From: DATMNI01 sp963817515
Lineage (GTDB): Bacteria; Acidobacteriota; Terriglobia; Bryobacterales; Bryobacteraceae
DNA length: 64,000 nucleotides
NCBI GenBank assembly: GCA_963817515.1
Contig: CAWFPJ010000001.1
Coordinates: 124,001 to 188,000 of the forward strand
Direction of reading: 5' to 3'
Below the pieces are notes generated by a model, which saw only the letters and a program-made list of their open reading frames with translations, was not told where the DNA came from and made no database searches. Both the position numbers and the translations under genes were made by a program. Within the stretch, counting starts at the first letter, position 1. Each line of letters starts with the position of its first letter. Shown here piece after piece: positions 52,809 to 61,602 of this stretch.

Positions 52809-53411
52809 TCATTTGCGCTGCGTTTCCCAATCGTAGTTGATGGAAGGATCGTTATAAGGGATGCGCCCCTCGTCCTTCGGATTGTAAAACTGGTCCGTCA
52901 TATAGACCAGCAGCGCCTCTTCGTTCCCGATCACCTTGTAACCGTGCGCCACGCCGGGTGGAATCAGCACCTGCCACGGCCGCAACGGTCCCACGTAGAT
53001 AGTGTTGCGCCCCCCGAAGGTGGGCGACCCGTACCGCAGATCCACCAGCGCGACCTGCATCATTCCCTTCACGGGGGTCCAGCAATCCGTCTGGTGCAGG
53101 TGAAAATGAAACGCCTTCACGGTGCCGGCGAAATTCACGGCGGCCGAAATCTGCGACCGCGTTGCCGGAAAATCCGCGGCCAGCCCGCGCCCCAGGCGCT
53201 GCACTTCCAGAAAGTATCCGCGGTCGTCCGGAAAAATCGAAAGCGGCTGCACGCGCACGCCGGCGATCAGGTCGGCCGAATCGATTGCCGTGATAACCGA
53301 GCCCAGGCCTTTGGGGCATTCGGGAACCAGCAGTTGCAGATCACCGGCAGACGCCAGCAGCCGTCCGGCATCCTGCCGATATTCTTGTTGGGTAGCCGGT
53401 TGCTGGAACAT
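52809..53411 (-). CDS. rfbC: RmlC-like dTDP-sugar epimerase, divergent
   Basis: A cupin-fold epimerase of the dTDP-4-dehydrorhamnose 3,5-epimerase family. The start ATG at 53411 overlaps the rfbA stop (TGATG). VQPLSIFPDDRGYFLEVQRL starts the fold; VLIPPGVAHGYKVIGNEEAL carries the conserved Tyr region. The classical GxLRGLHxQ motif is replaced by GTVKAFHFHLHQTDCW, so the active-site His may be kept but the usual Arg is lost. It may epimerise at one carbon only or act on another sugar. The 200 residues are near normal. Confidence 0.75.
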   Translation of the reverse strand: MFQQPATQQEYRQDAGRLLASAGDLQLLVPECPKGLGSVITAIDSADLIAGVRVQPLSIFPDDRGYFLEVQRLGRGLAADFPATRSQISAAVNFAGTVKAFHFHLHQTDCWTPVKGMMQVALVDLRYGSPTFGGRNTIYVGPLRPWQVLIPPGVAHGYKVIGNEEALLVYMTDQFYNPKDEGRIPYNDPSINYDWETQRK

Positions 53412-54202
53412 CAGATTCGCACGGCCCCTTCCACCGTATTCGCCGCTTCCACATTTCCACCGTCGGCCGGCAGCGCGGTCTTTTTGGCGGACGACTGCGC
53501 CACCAGGTTGGCGGCGCGCAGCAGCGAATCGAACGTGCCGGCGTCGGTCCACCAGCCATCCAAAAAGGAAAAGGTCATGGCGTCTTCGCGGATATAGGCG
53601 TTGTTGACGTCCGTGATTTCCAGTTCGCCGCGGCGGGATGGCACCAGCGTCTTGATCTTGTCGAATACGCTGGCGTCGTACATGTAAATGCCCGTCACCG
53701 CGTAGTTCGACTTCGGACGCTGCGGTTTTTCTTCGATGCTCACAATCTTTCCGCCAGCTACCTCAGCCACTCCGAACCGTTCGGCGTCCGGCACTTCCTT
53801 GAGCAGTATGTGGGCGCCGGCCGGTTGTTTGCGAAACCGCTCCGCAGCCTGGGCGATATCGCCTTCGATGATGTTGTCGCCCAACACGACGCAGATTTTC
53901 TGGCCGTCGGCAAAATGTTCGGCCAGCGCCAGCGCATCGGCAATCCCGCCTTCGCCCTCCTGATAAGTGTAATTGATATGGGCGAGGCCGAACTGTTTTC
54001 CGTTGGCCAGAAGGCGCAGAAAATCGCCCGAATTCCTGCCGCCGGTGACGATGAGGATGTCGCGAATGTTGGCATCCACCAGCGTCTGGATCGGAAAATA
54101 AATCATTGGCCGGTCATAGATAGGCAACAAATGTTTGTTGGTAATCTTGGTCAGCGGGAACAGCCTGCTTCCCGTGCCGCCGGCGAGCACGATGCCTTTC
54201 AT
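53411..54202 (-). CDS. rfbA: Glucose-1-phosphate thymidylyltransferase
   Basis: RfbA makes dTDP-glucose from glucose 1-phosphate and dTTP. The nucleotidyltransferase signature GIVLAGGTGSRLFPLTKITN and KHLLPIYDRPMIYFPI is at the start; VVLGDNIIEGD and FGVAEVAGGKIVSIEEKPQR follow, and GWWTDAGTFDSLLRAANLVA is the late metal and product site. The 263 residues make it the short form. First gene of the glycan operon, with rfbC overlapping by one base. rfbD is not seen, so the end product may be a different deoxy sugar from rhamnose. Confidence 0.93.
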   Translation of the reverse strand: MKGIVLAGGTGSRLFPLTKITNKHLLPIYDRPMIYFPIQTLVDANIRDILIVTGGRNSGDFLRLLANGKQFGLAHINYTYQEGEGGIADALALAEHFADGQKICVVLGDNIIEGDIAQAAERFRKQPAGAHILLKEVPDAERFGVAEVAGGKIVSIEEKPQRPKSNYAVTGIYMYDASVFDKIKTLVPSRRGELEITDVNNAYIREDAMTFSFLDGWWTDAGTFDSLLRAANLVAQSSAKKTALPADGGNVEAANTVEGAVRI

Positions 54203-54297
54203 AACTAACCATCATACCAATACGGGATTTCACGCTGAATCTCGGGAATCCCACCATAGTCTGGGAAGACCACCAAGTGTGGAAATTTCACCGATGC

Positions 54298-54303
54298 TAG
54301 AAT
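54298..54303 (+). promoter_or_regulatory. -10-like box immediately before the cupin gene
   Basis: TAGAAT ends seven bases before the ATG at 54311, the same spacing as at groES, and there is no ribosome-binding site between them. The region is also the divergent upstream of rfbA. Confidence 0.4.
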
Positions 54304-54310
54304 ACTGCCC

Positions 54311-54658
54311 ATGAACCTCTACGACTGGAATCGAATGGAAGCCGAGCAGTTGAATCCGGGCTTGCGGCGCAAAGCCATCCACACCCAGAACATGACCATC
54401 GCGCGCCTGGAGATTCTGAAATCCGCGGTGGTTCCCGAGCACCATCACGTGCATGAGCAGGTGGCCACGGTGGAGAAAGGCGCGCTGAAGTTTTTTATCG
54501 ATGGCGGGGAGCAGATTGTACGCGCCGGCGAATCCATCGCCATTCCACCGAACGTGCCGCACAGTGTGGAAGCGATGGAAGACAGCGTGGTGGTGGATAT
54601 CTTCGCACCCGCAAGGGATGACTGGCAGCGCGGCGACGACAGCTACCTGCGGCGCTGA
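54311..54658 (+). CDS. Cupin-domain protein
   Basis: A single beta-barrel domain of 115 residues. The metal ligands are the cupin pattern: HHHVHEQVATVEKGALKFFI holds His, His and Glu, and PPNVPHSVEAMEDSVVVDIF the last His. Small cupins include dioxygenases, sugar-binding and regulatory proteins; the substrate is unknown. It is divergent from rfbA with about 110 bases between starts. Likely leaderless by the -10 box position. Confidence 0.82.
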   Translation: MNLYDWNRMEAEQLNPGLRRKAIHTQNMTIARLEILKSAVVPEHHHVHEQVATVEKGALKFFIDGGEQIVRAGESIAIPPNVPHSVEAMEDSVVVDIFAPARDDWQRGDDSYLRR

Positions 54659-54684
54659 AGTGCGCTCAGGATGACGACATCCGT

Positions 54685-55558
54685 TTAGTGGGTCATGGCA
54701 TAGACCACGTAGTTGACGCCGATGCGAATTCCGAGCGCGGAAAACTTTTCTGGATACCGGGGATTGTCGGCATGCTCCCACGAGTCGCCCAGATCCATGT
54801 TGTGGCAGATGGCCACCATCAGCCGGCCTTTGTCGTCGTAGATGCCGCGCCAGCGCGGTATGGTGCCGCCGTATTCGGACATGCTTCCCGAACGGATGAA
54901 CTGCGCACCCGGCACCTGATAGCGGTCGTCCAGGTCGTAAATCGTGTGAAAAATTGCTTCCTTGTTTTCGATTTCTACGATGGTCTTGTCCGGAAACACC
55001 TTGCGCATGCTGTCGTTCGAAGATTTCCCATTCGTCGGTTCCATGAAAATCGTCACACATGAAAAACCCGCCGCGTTCCAGAAACTCGCGCATGGCCTTG
55101 GCCTGGGCATCCGTCAACTCCCAGTGCCCCACTTCCACCGCGTAAAGCCACGGCCAATCGTACTGGTCGCCCTCATCCAGATTGACTGGTTGCTCGACTG
55201 AGCGCGAGTGTATGCGCGTCAAACGCCGCAGAGCTTCAGAGAAGTGCCGGTCCGACCGCGGATAATCGGTGGTCCAGCTTGAAAGCCCCTGCTGCCATGG
55301 CACGTTGCTGAATCCCCGGTATCCGTACCGGCCGCGAGCCCCGAACGCCGGCGGATACATCAGGCGCGCGAAAGCCCACTCGGTCTTCTCGCGCCAGTCG
55401 TTGGGGATTGGAAAATCGTTATACTCTCTGCCAGGAAATTCGCGGAACGGACGCTGCGCCTGCAGAGCGCCGATGCAGGCCGCTCCAATGAGTAGCGCAC
55501 CCAACGCGCCGGTTAACCACCACGCACTCTTGCGAAAGCTCATCTGACGCCTGTTCAT
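54685..55558 (-). CDS. DUF4159-domain protein, tandem copy 2 (one frameshift)
   Basis: DUF4159 proteins have a ThuA-like class I glutaminase fold without known activity. The start overlaps the stop of copy 1 (TAATG). A membrane or signal segment (LTGALGALLIGAACIGAL) comes first, then FREFPGREYNDFPIPNDWRE and WEFARLMYP-like text shared with copy 1. The frame breaks near 55010-55016: removing one base changes FERQHAQGV into FERSMRKVFPDKTIVEI, which continues to YDLDDRYQVPGAQFIRS, CHNMDLGDSWEHADNPRYP, and the stop at 54685. Restored length is about 290. The function is not known. Confidence 0.75.
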
Positions 55559-56403
55559 TAGTGCGTCATTGCATATACGACGTAGTTGATGCCGATGCGA
55601 ATCCCCAGCGCCGAATACTCTTGCGGATACTCCGGGTTGTCGGCATGCTCCCAGGAGTCGCCCAAGTCCATATTGTGACAGATGGCCACCATCAACCGGC
55701 CCTTCTCGTCAAAGATTCCGCGCCAGTGCTCGGGCCTTCCGGTGGGACCCTTTTCATAAGTGAGACCAGTGCGCAGGAAAATCGCGCCCGGCACCTGGTA
55801 CTTATCATCCAGATCGTAGATGATGTGAAAAATCTGCTGGGTATTTTCCAGGTCCACAATTTGCCGGTCGGGAAACACACGCTGCATGCTGGCAATAAAG
55901 ACATCCCACTCCTGCGATCCGTGGAAGTCGTCGCACATGAAGAAGCCGCCGCGCAGCAGATACTCGCGCATCGCCTTGGCTTGCGCATCCGTGAGGTTCC
56001 AGTGGCCCACTTCTACGCCATAGAGCCACGGCCAGTTGTACTGGAAACCTTCGTCGACGTTGACGGGCTCTTCCACGGAGCGCGCATGAACCCGGGTGAG
56101 CCGCCGCAGCGCCTGCGAAAAATGCCGGTCCGACCGTGGATAGTCCATGGTCCAGAAAACACCGCGGCCACCTTGCGTCCAATCCGCCCCAAAACGGCCT
56201 CGATAGCCGCCATAACCGGCGAAGGATGCATTCGGATACATCAGCCGGGCGAAGGCCCATTCCGTCTTTTCCTGGTAATCGGGAGGGATCGGAAAATCGT
56301 TGTACTCAAAGGCCGGATATTCCCGCCACGGTCTCTGGGCAAACAAAGCGCTCAGGAAGGCGACCCCGCCTACCGCAAGCAGCATGCCCTTACGAACAGC
56401 CAT
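55558..56403 (-). CDS. DUF4159-domain protein, tandem copy 1
   Basis: The intact copy of 281 residues. ATG follows GGAGG at a normal distance. A signal segment (MLLAVGGVAFLSALFAQ) precedes WREYPAFEYNDFPIPPDYQE; MREYLLRGGFFMCDDFHGSQ, VFPDRQIVDLENTQQIFHII and the C-terminal ICHNMDLGDSWEHADNPEYP are shared almost in full with copy 2. A secreted role is likely, given the signal. The two copies suggest either gene dosage or a heterodimer. Confidence 0.8.
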   Translation of the reverse strand: MAVRKGMLLAVGGVAFLSALFAQRPWREYPAFEYNDFPIPPDYQEKTEWAFARLMYPNASFAGYGGYRGRFGADWTQGGRGVFWTMDYPRSDRHFSQALRRLTRVHARSVEEPVNVDEGFQYNWPWLYGVEVGHWNLTDAQAKAMREYLLRGGFFMCDDFHGSQEWDVFIASMQRVFPDRQIVDLENTQQIFHIIYDLDDKYQVPGAIFLRTGLTYEKGPTGRPEHWRGIFDEKGRLMVAICHNMDLGDSWEHADNPEYPQEYSALGIRIGINYVVYAMTH

Positions 56404-56456
56404 CCAGCCTCCGCCTTGTTTACGAGAATATCATGCCGTTCTCATCGCGCCAGTCA

Positions 56457-59069
56457 TCACTTCGCGTCGCGCCAGTTGTCCCCGACCCCCACATCCACCA
56501 GCAGCGGCACCTTCAAATCGCAGGCCCCCTCCATCTCGCGCCGCACCAGCTTCGAAACCGCCTCTACTTCCTCCGGCGGGCACTCGAAGACCAGTTCATC
56601 GTGCACCTGTAACAGCATCGCGCTTTTGAATCCGCCGGCCTCGAGCGCCGCGTCAATGCGCACCATGGCCAGCTTGATCAGATCGGCCGCCGTTCCCTGC
56701 AGCGGCGAGTTGACCGCCGTCCGTTCGGCAAATCCGCGAGCACTGGGATTGCGGCTGTTGATGTCGGGAATCGGCCGCTCGCGTCCGAACAGGGTGCGCG
56801 TCACACCCGTCCGGCGCACTTCATCGATGGTGGCGTCGATAAAGCGCCGCACGCCCGCATACCGCACGAAATAATTCTTGATGTACTTGTCGGCCTCCGC
56901 CCGTGGAATTCCCAACTGCGCCGCCAGGCCGAATGCGCTGATGCCGTACACAATCCCGAAATTCACGGCTTTGGCTTCGCGCCGCGCCTGGGCCGTCACC
57001 ATCATCGGCGGCACGCCCATCACCTCGGCAGCCGTGCGCGTGTGAATGTCCTCGCCATTGCGGAAGGCGTCCAACAACAGAGGATCGTCGGACATGTGCG
57101 CCAGCAGCCGCAGCTCAATCTGCGAATAGTCCGCCACCAGCAGCTTCCATCCCGGGCCGGGCACAAACGCCGCGCGAATCTCCCGCCCCAACTCCGTGCG
57201 GATGGGAATATTCTGCAGATTCGGATTCGACGACGAGAGCCGCCCGGTGGCCGCGCCGGTCTGGTTGAAGCTGGTATGCAGCCTGCCCGTGCGCCCGTCG
57301 ATCAACAGAGGCAGCGCGTCCACATAGGTGCCTTTCAGCTTCGTGAGCTGCCGGTACTCCAGCACCTTGCGCACAATTTCGTAGTCGGCAGCGAGTTCGT
57401 CCAGCACATCGGCGGCCGTCGAAACGATCTTCCCTTTGCCATACTTCACCGGCTGCGGCAGATGCAAATCGTCGAAGAGCACACGCCCCAGCTGTTGCGG
57501 GGAGCTGATGTTGAACGGCTTTCCGGCCAGTTCGTGGATCTCCGCCGTCAGCCTGGCGATCGAAATCTCCATCAGCTCAGAGAGCCGTTTCAACTCCACC
57601 GGATCGATGCGCACACCCGTACGCTCTATCCGCGCCAGCACGCGGGTCAGCGGCAGCTCGATCTGGTCATATAACTTGCGCAGCCCGCGCTGCTCCACCA
57701 TGGGCGCCAGCAGGCTCCATATTTCGAGCGTGATGTCGGCGTGCTGCCCGGGCGCCGGCCCCAGTTTCAAATCCAGCCGCCGCTGCGCCTGCTGCTCCAG
57801 CGAACAGCCGGAGGGCTCGGCATCCAGCAGAAACGCGTACAGCATCACGTCATGCTCGAAGCCGCGGGCTTCCACCCCTAAGCGCGACAGTTCCAGCAGC
57901 GCCGATTTCACATCGCAGGCGATCTTAGGCGAGCGGGCATCTTCCAGCCACGGTTTCAAATGCTGCAGGTTCTCAGCCGTGACCTCGCGCGCCTGCCCGG
58001 AGCGCCACGCGAGACCCACCGCAGCCACTTTGCCTGGATCTAGCATGTCAGACCCAGTGCGAATTCGCCCTCCGCCGATTTCGAAATAGCCACGGCCACG
58101 GGCGCGCGCTTCCGGCACCTCTGCCAGCCAGGCCTGCAGCTCGTCCGGACCCGCGATCACATGATAGTCGCGCTGCCGCGTATCCTCAGCCGGACCCAGT
58201 TCCTTCAGCAGGCTGTGGAACTCCATCTCCTTATAAACCGCCTTCAGCAATTGCGGATCCGGAGCCTGACCCCTGACGGCGTCGAGCGAAAACTGGATCG
58301 GCACATCGGTCGCGATGGTTGCCAGGCGCTGGCTCATGCGGATCCGCTCCACGTTGTTCTGCAGGCTCTCGCGGTAGGTCTTCCGCTCAACCTCCGCGGC
58401 CCGCTCCAGCACCGCATTCAAAGACCCGAAGCGTTCGATCAAATCCCTGGCGCCCTTGTCCCCAATTCCCGGCGCGCCCGGAATGTTGTCCACGGCATCG
58501 CCCTTGAGCGCCAGCAAATCCGCCACCTGGTCGGGACCCACGCCCATGAAAGTCTTCACCTTCTCCGGGTCATACCACTCATCGTCTTTGGCGGGGTTGA
58601 GCATGCTCACGCGCGTGGTCACCAGCTGCAGCATGTCCTTGTCGCTCGAAACGATCACCACGTCCATGCCGGCCTGTTCCCCCAGACGGGCCAGCGTCCC
58701 AATCACGTCATCGGCCTCGAAGCCGGGATACTCCAGAACCGGAATTCTCATGGCTTCGAGAATGCGGCGTATGACCGGAATCTGCTCCAGCAGGTCGGGC
58801 GGCGTCTCCACGCGGTTGGCTTTGTATTCGGCAAACTCCTGGACGCGATGCGTCGGCGCGCCGCTTTCAAAAATCGCCGCGATGTAAGCCGGATCGTACT
58901 GCTTCGAGAGTTTGCGGAGCATGTTATTGAAAATGTAAACCGCCTCCGTGGAGAAGCCGGTGGTGGTCCGCATAGGAGGCGCACCCGACCGTGCGCGCGC
59001 ATGGTACGCGCGGAAGATGAACCCGAAGCTATCAATGAGAAACAACCGATCTTTTGACACTTTGCCCAT
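56457..59069 (-). CDS. polA: DNA polymerase I
   Basis: PolA fills gaps and removes RNA primers. The start is ATG at 59069 (AAAGGG upstream); ATG at 59072 or an upstream start at 59102 are possible. The 5'-nuclease domain has LFLIDSFGFIFRAYHARARS, LEYPGFEADDVIGTLARLGE, and IVSSDKDMLQLV. The polymerase has DYSQIELRLLAHMSDDPLLL, RREAKAVNFGIVYGISAFGL, and QVHDELVFECP. The middle 3'-5' exonuclease domain lacks the usual Asp-x-Glu motif (YFEIGGG) and the second Asp (IACDVKSALLELS), so proofreading is probably lost. About 871 residues. Confidence 0.95.
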   Translation of the reverse strand: MGKVSKDRLFLIDSFGFIFRAYHARARSGAPPMRTTTGFSTEAVYIFNNMLRKLSKQYDPAYIAAIFESGAPTHRVQEFAEYKANRVETPPDLLEQIPVIRRILEAMRIPVLEYPGFEADDVIGTLARLGEQAGMDVVIVSSDKDMLQLVTTRVSMLNPAKDDEWYDPEKVKTFMGVGPDQVADLLALKGDAVDNIPGAPGIGDKGARDLIERFGSLNAVLERAAEVERKTYRESLQNNVERIRMSQRLATIATDVPIQFSLDAVRGQAPDPQLLKAVYKEMEFHSLLKELGPAEDTRQRDYHVIAGPDELQAWLAEVPEARARGRGYFEIGGGRIRTGSDMLDPGKVAAVGLAWRSGQAREVTAENLQHLKPWLEDARSPKIACDVKSALLELSRLGVEARGFEHDVMLYAFLLDAEPSGCSLEQQAQRRLDLKLGPAPGQHADITLEIWSLLAPMVEQRGLRKLYDQIELPLTRVLARIERTGVRIDPVELKRLSELMEISIARLTAEIHELAGKPFNISSPQQLGRVLFDDLHLPQPVKYGKGKIVSTAADVLDELAADYEIVRKVLEYRQLTKLKGTYVDALPLLIDGRTGRLHTSFNQTGAATGRLSSSNPNLQNIPIRTELGREIRAAFVPGPGWKLLVADYSQIELRLLAHMSDDPLLLDAFRNGEDIHTRTAAEVMGVPPMMVTAQARREAKAVNFGIVYGISAFGLAAQLGIPRAEADKYIKNYFVRYAGVRRFIDATIDEVRRTGVTRTLFGRERPIPDINSRNPSARGFAERTAVNSPLQGTAADLIKLAMVRIDAALEAGGFKSAMLLQVHDELVFECPPEEVEAVSKLVRREMEGACDLKVPLLVDVGVGDNWRDAK

Positions 59070-59171
59070 CATACCCTTTAGCAGACCGCCGCATTCTCGC
59101 AACAGTACGGCTCTCGAAGTGTGGCTTTATAACCACACTGAAACCTTTACAAGTCCTTTTACATCAAAGGA

Positions 59172-59201
59172 TTGTACATTGCGACGACGAGTTGCTGTAA
59201 T
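59172..59201 (+). promoter_or_regulatory. Promoter for lpxC
   Basis: TTGTAC (59172-59177) and TGTAAT (59196-59201) are spaced by 18 bases. The predicted transcription start is near 59208, within or just after the GGAGAGG at 59202-59208. Confidence 0.45.
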
Positions 59202-59213
59202 GGAGAGGTGATC

Positions 59214-59252
59214 ATGGCGGATCAGATTGCGGAGTACTGCGTTGCGTTTTGA
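59214..59252 (+). CDS. Short ORF overlapping the lpxC start (or true lpxC N-terminus with a frameshift)
   Basis: ATG at 59214, after GGAGAGG, opens MADQIAEYCVAF and stops at 59250-59252, inside the lpxC start region. Removing one T from TTTT (59247-59250) would fuse it to ETTLQRPIETTG of lpxC. Both readings are possible; see the finding. Confidence 0.35.
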   Translation: MADQIAEYCVAF

Positions 59253-60138
59253 GACTACGCTGCAGCGCCCGATAGAAACTACGGGAGTAGGCCTGCACAG
59301 CGGAGTCCCGGTGCAGATCCGGATTATGCCGGCCCCCGTTTCTACCGGAATCGTTTTCGTCCGCACCGATCTTGACAACTTCCCGATTCCCGCCAGTTGG
59401 CGTCACGTGGCGCGCGTCAGCTACGCCACCAGCCTGATGCGGCAAGGCGTCCTGATCTCCACCACCGAGCACCTGCTCAGCGTTTTTTATTCGATGGGCA
59501 TCGACAACGCCTTCGTCGAGATCGACAACCTGGAAGTTCCGATCCTGGATGGCAGCGGTCTTCCCTTCGTGCGCCTGATAGAGCAGGCCGGCATCCGGCA
59601 GTATCGCCGCAAGCGCCGCTACCTGCGAATCCGGCGGCCCATTTCGGTGGAAGACAAAGGCAAGCGCATCAGCATTCTGCCCGACGAAAGTTTTCGCCTC
59701 ACCTGCGACACCGATTACCCTGCTCCGGTGGGGCGGCAGTCGCTCGAACTGGAAGTAACTCCCGAGCGGTTTGCCACTGAGATCGCTTTCGCGCGCACGT
59801 TCGGTTGGGAAACCGACCTGGACCAGATGCGCAACATGGGGTTGATTCGCGGGGCGTCGCTTGAGAACGCCGTCTGTTTCACCAACAGCGGCGTGATGAA
59901 CCCCGGCGGATTGCGGGCGCCCGATGAATGCTGCCGGCATAAGGCGCTGGACTTGATCGGGGACCTGGCGCTGCTGGGGCGGCCGCTGCTGGGGCATGTG
60001 ATCGCCGAACGCGCGGGGCATGCCATGCACGCGGCGCTGGTGGCGCGGATCATGTCCGACCCGAGCCTCTACGAGATTATTACGTTCGACCAGCTAGCTT
60101 CGCGGGTGGCGCAGGCGCTGGTTTCGTCAGGGCAGTGA
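59242..60138 (+). CDS. lpxC: UDP-3-O-acyl-N-acetylglucosamine deacetylase
   Basis: LpxC makes the first committed step of lipid A, which shows that this organism has lipopolysaccharide. Zinc ligands: STTEHLLSVFYS (His), and CCRHKALDLIGDLALLG with His and Asp; the catalytic His is in ERAGHAMHAALV. N-terminal FETTLQRPIETTGVGLHSGV is the family start. TTG at 59242 follows GGAG by seven bases; alternatives are a TTG at 59227 or ATG at 59214 if a base is wrong. 298 residues. It is divergent from polA. Confidence 0.93.
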   Translation: MRFETTLQRPIETTGVGLHSGVPVQIRIMPAPVSTGIVFVRTDLDNFPIPASWRHVARVSYATSLMRQGVLISTTEHLLSVFYSMGIDNAFVEIDNLEVPILDGSGLPFVRLIEQAGIRQYRRKRRYLRIRRPISVEDKGKRISILPDESFRLTCDTDYPAPVGRQSLELEVTPERFATEIAFARTFGWETDLDQMRNMGLIRGASLENAVCFTNSGVMNPGGLRAPDECCRHKALDLIGDLALLGRPLLGHVIAERAGHAMHAALVARIMSDPSLYEIITFDQLASRVAQALVSSGQ

Positions 60139-60172
60139 GCTATCCTGCGGCCGCCACACTCTCGCGCAGAGC

Positions 60173-61489
60173 CTATTGTTCAAAACCCCGTATGTATGGG
60201 ATGACCGGCGGCCGCGGCCCCGTGCTAAAGAGCGGTCCCCGTGTCGAGCGGTAGGTCATGTCCATGAACGGCGTCTTGATGCGGCGTCCGATGTCATAGT
60301 GACGGCCGTTCTCCCAGTTTGAATCCATGTTGTACGATACAATCCCTGTAGACAGAAGCAGTCGCTCCGCATTGAATGGTTCCTTTCTGGTCAGCATCAT
60401 CTCGATAAGCCAGTGCTCGTAGGCGTTCGCGGCGTGGTACTGGGAGTAGGGCCCGGGCCAGCCAAGCATCGAGATGATCGTCGGGTCCTTACGCCCTTCG
60501 ATGTTGCCGGCGTAGGTCCATCCCACACCCTGGACCGAATATACCGCCCCTTTCGTCCCGTCACGATAGTCCACGATACAGACGCTTGGCTCGCGGACGG
60601 TCTCCTGAAAGTGTCCCGGCTTCAGGTCAAAGCTTGTCCGCACTGCATCAAGCAGATTGCCCGCCCAAGGATTGCGGTCGGTCCACTTCCATGTTTCAGG
60701 CCCTTGAATGCACTGCACCGCCTCGATGCCCGTCTCACCGCCCTTGCGGCGTTCCACAAAGCACTGGAGCACGTCGACGCAATGGAAAAGGCTTCCCTCA
60801 TCTCCAGCGCTTCCAGCCACGACCGATGCTTTTATGGGCGTATCGATATCGAGTTCTATCTCGGGCTTACGGTAGTAGAACGGTATGGAGGAACCGCCGG
60901 ACAAGGGAAAGTCCAGCTCACGAGACTTGTCAAACATCCACTTGGCTTCGTCCCAACTGGTGGAGAGGTGCTTGTCGTTAAAGACTGGCACCGAGCGCTT
61001 GCTCTGCTCGAAAACCCGGATAATCTGCTGGTAGAGCCACCAGCGCGGATAGTATTTCTGTCCTTTGAGATTGCTGTGATAAATCCCGTGTTCTCCGACC
61101 AGGACCACACCATCCACCGCAAGTTCCTTCCCCCCGAGCGTGAGGGCCTCACTTACTGTGTTAAAGATCGGAATGCTTTTCGATTTGCACACTTTCCGGC
61201 CCAATCCGCTTTCCTGAAGCTGATGGATGTAAACGGACACCACGTCCACCCGCGAAGGAGTATGGGCGCCCTTCCACCAATAACCGTCCAACAGCTTGGT
61301 TATGATCCAGTCCGCATGTGATCCGGGAGCAGCCCAATAGGTGACAACACAAGCGATACGAGGCCGTCTTTCAGCAGCATGCGAAACAGTACCGGCCACG
61401 ATGCCGGCTAGAGCCGCCTCACCGGACATTCCCAGCAATTCACGCCGGGTGAAGAGTGGGTTCGACCCCATACGGTGATTTTCAGTCAT
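60173..61489 (-). CDS. Tat-exported protein of unknown function
   Basis: ATG at 61489 follows AAGGAG. The N-terminus has a Tat signal: TRRELLGMSGEAALAGIVAG. The mature protein (about 400 residues) starts RPRIACVVTYWAAPGSHADW and contains VVLVGEHGIYHSNLKGQKYY and WTYAGNIEGRKDPTIISMLG. It resembles secreted Gfo/Idh-like or sugar-related proteins of planctomycetes and acidobacteria, but no NAD motif is clear, so no function is given. Tat export suggests a folded, perhaps cofactor-bound, enzyme in the periplasm. An upstream in-frame start at 61567 is less likely. Confidence 0.75.
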   Translation of the reverse strand: MTENHRMGSNPLFTRRELLGMSGEAALAGIVAGTVSHAAERRPRIACVVTYWAAPGSHADWIITKLLDGYWWKGAHTPSRVDVVSVYIHQLQESGLGRKVCKSKSIPIFNTVSEALTLGGKELAVDGVVLVGEHGIYHSNLKGQKYYPRWWLYQQIIRVFEQSKRSVPVFNDKHLSTSWDEAKWMFDKSRELDFPLSGGSSIPFYYRKPEIELDIDTPIKASVVAGSAGDEGSLFHCVDVLQCFVERRKGGETGIEAVQCIQGPETWKWTDRNPWAGNLLDAVRTSFDLKPGHFQETVREPSVCIVDYRDGTKGAVYSVQGVGWTYAGNIEGRKDPTIISMLGWPGPYSQYHAANAYEHWLIEMMLTRKEPFNAERLLLSTGIVSYNMDSNWENGRHYDIGRRIKTPFMDMTYRSTRGPLFSTGPRPPVIPYIRGFEQ

Positions 61490-61602
61490 GTAAAAACTCC
61501 TTGTCTTGCGGCCTGGCCGGTCATTGAAGGCTAAATTGTACCGCCGCGCGATAGCTGTCGGGAACAACCGATGTCACTCGCTATGGCGCAGCGCATCGAG
61601 CC

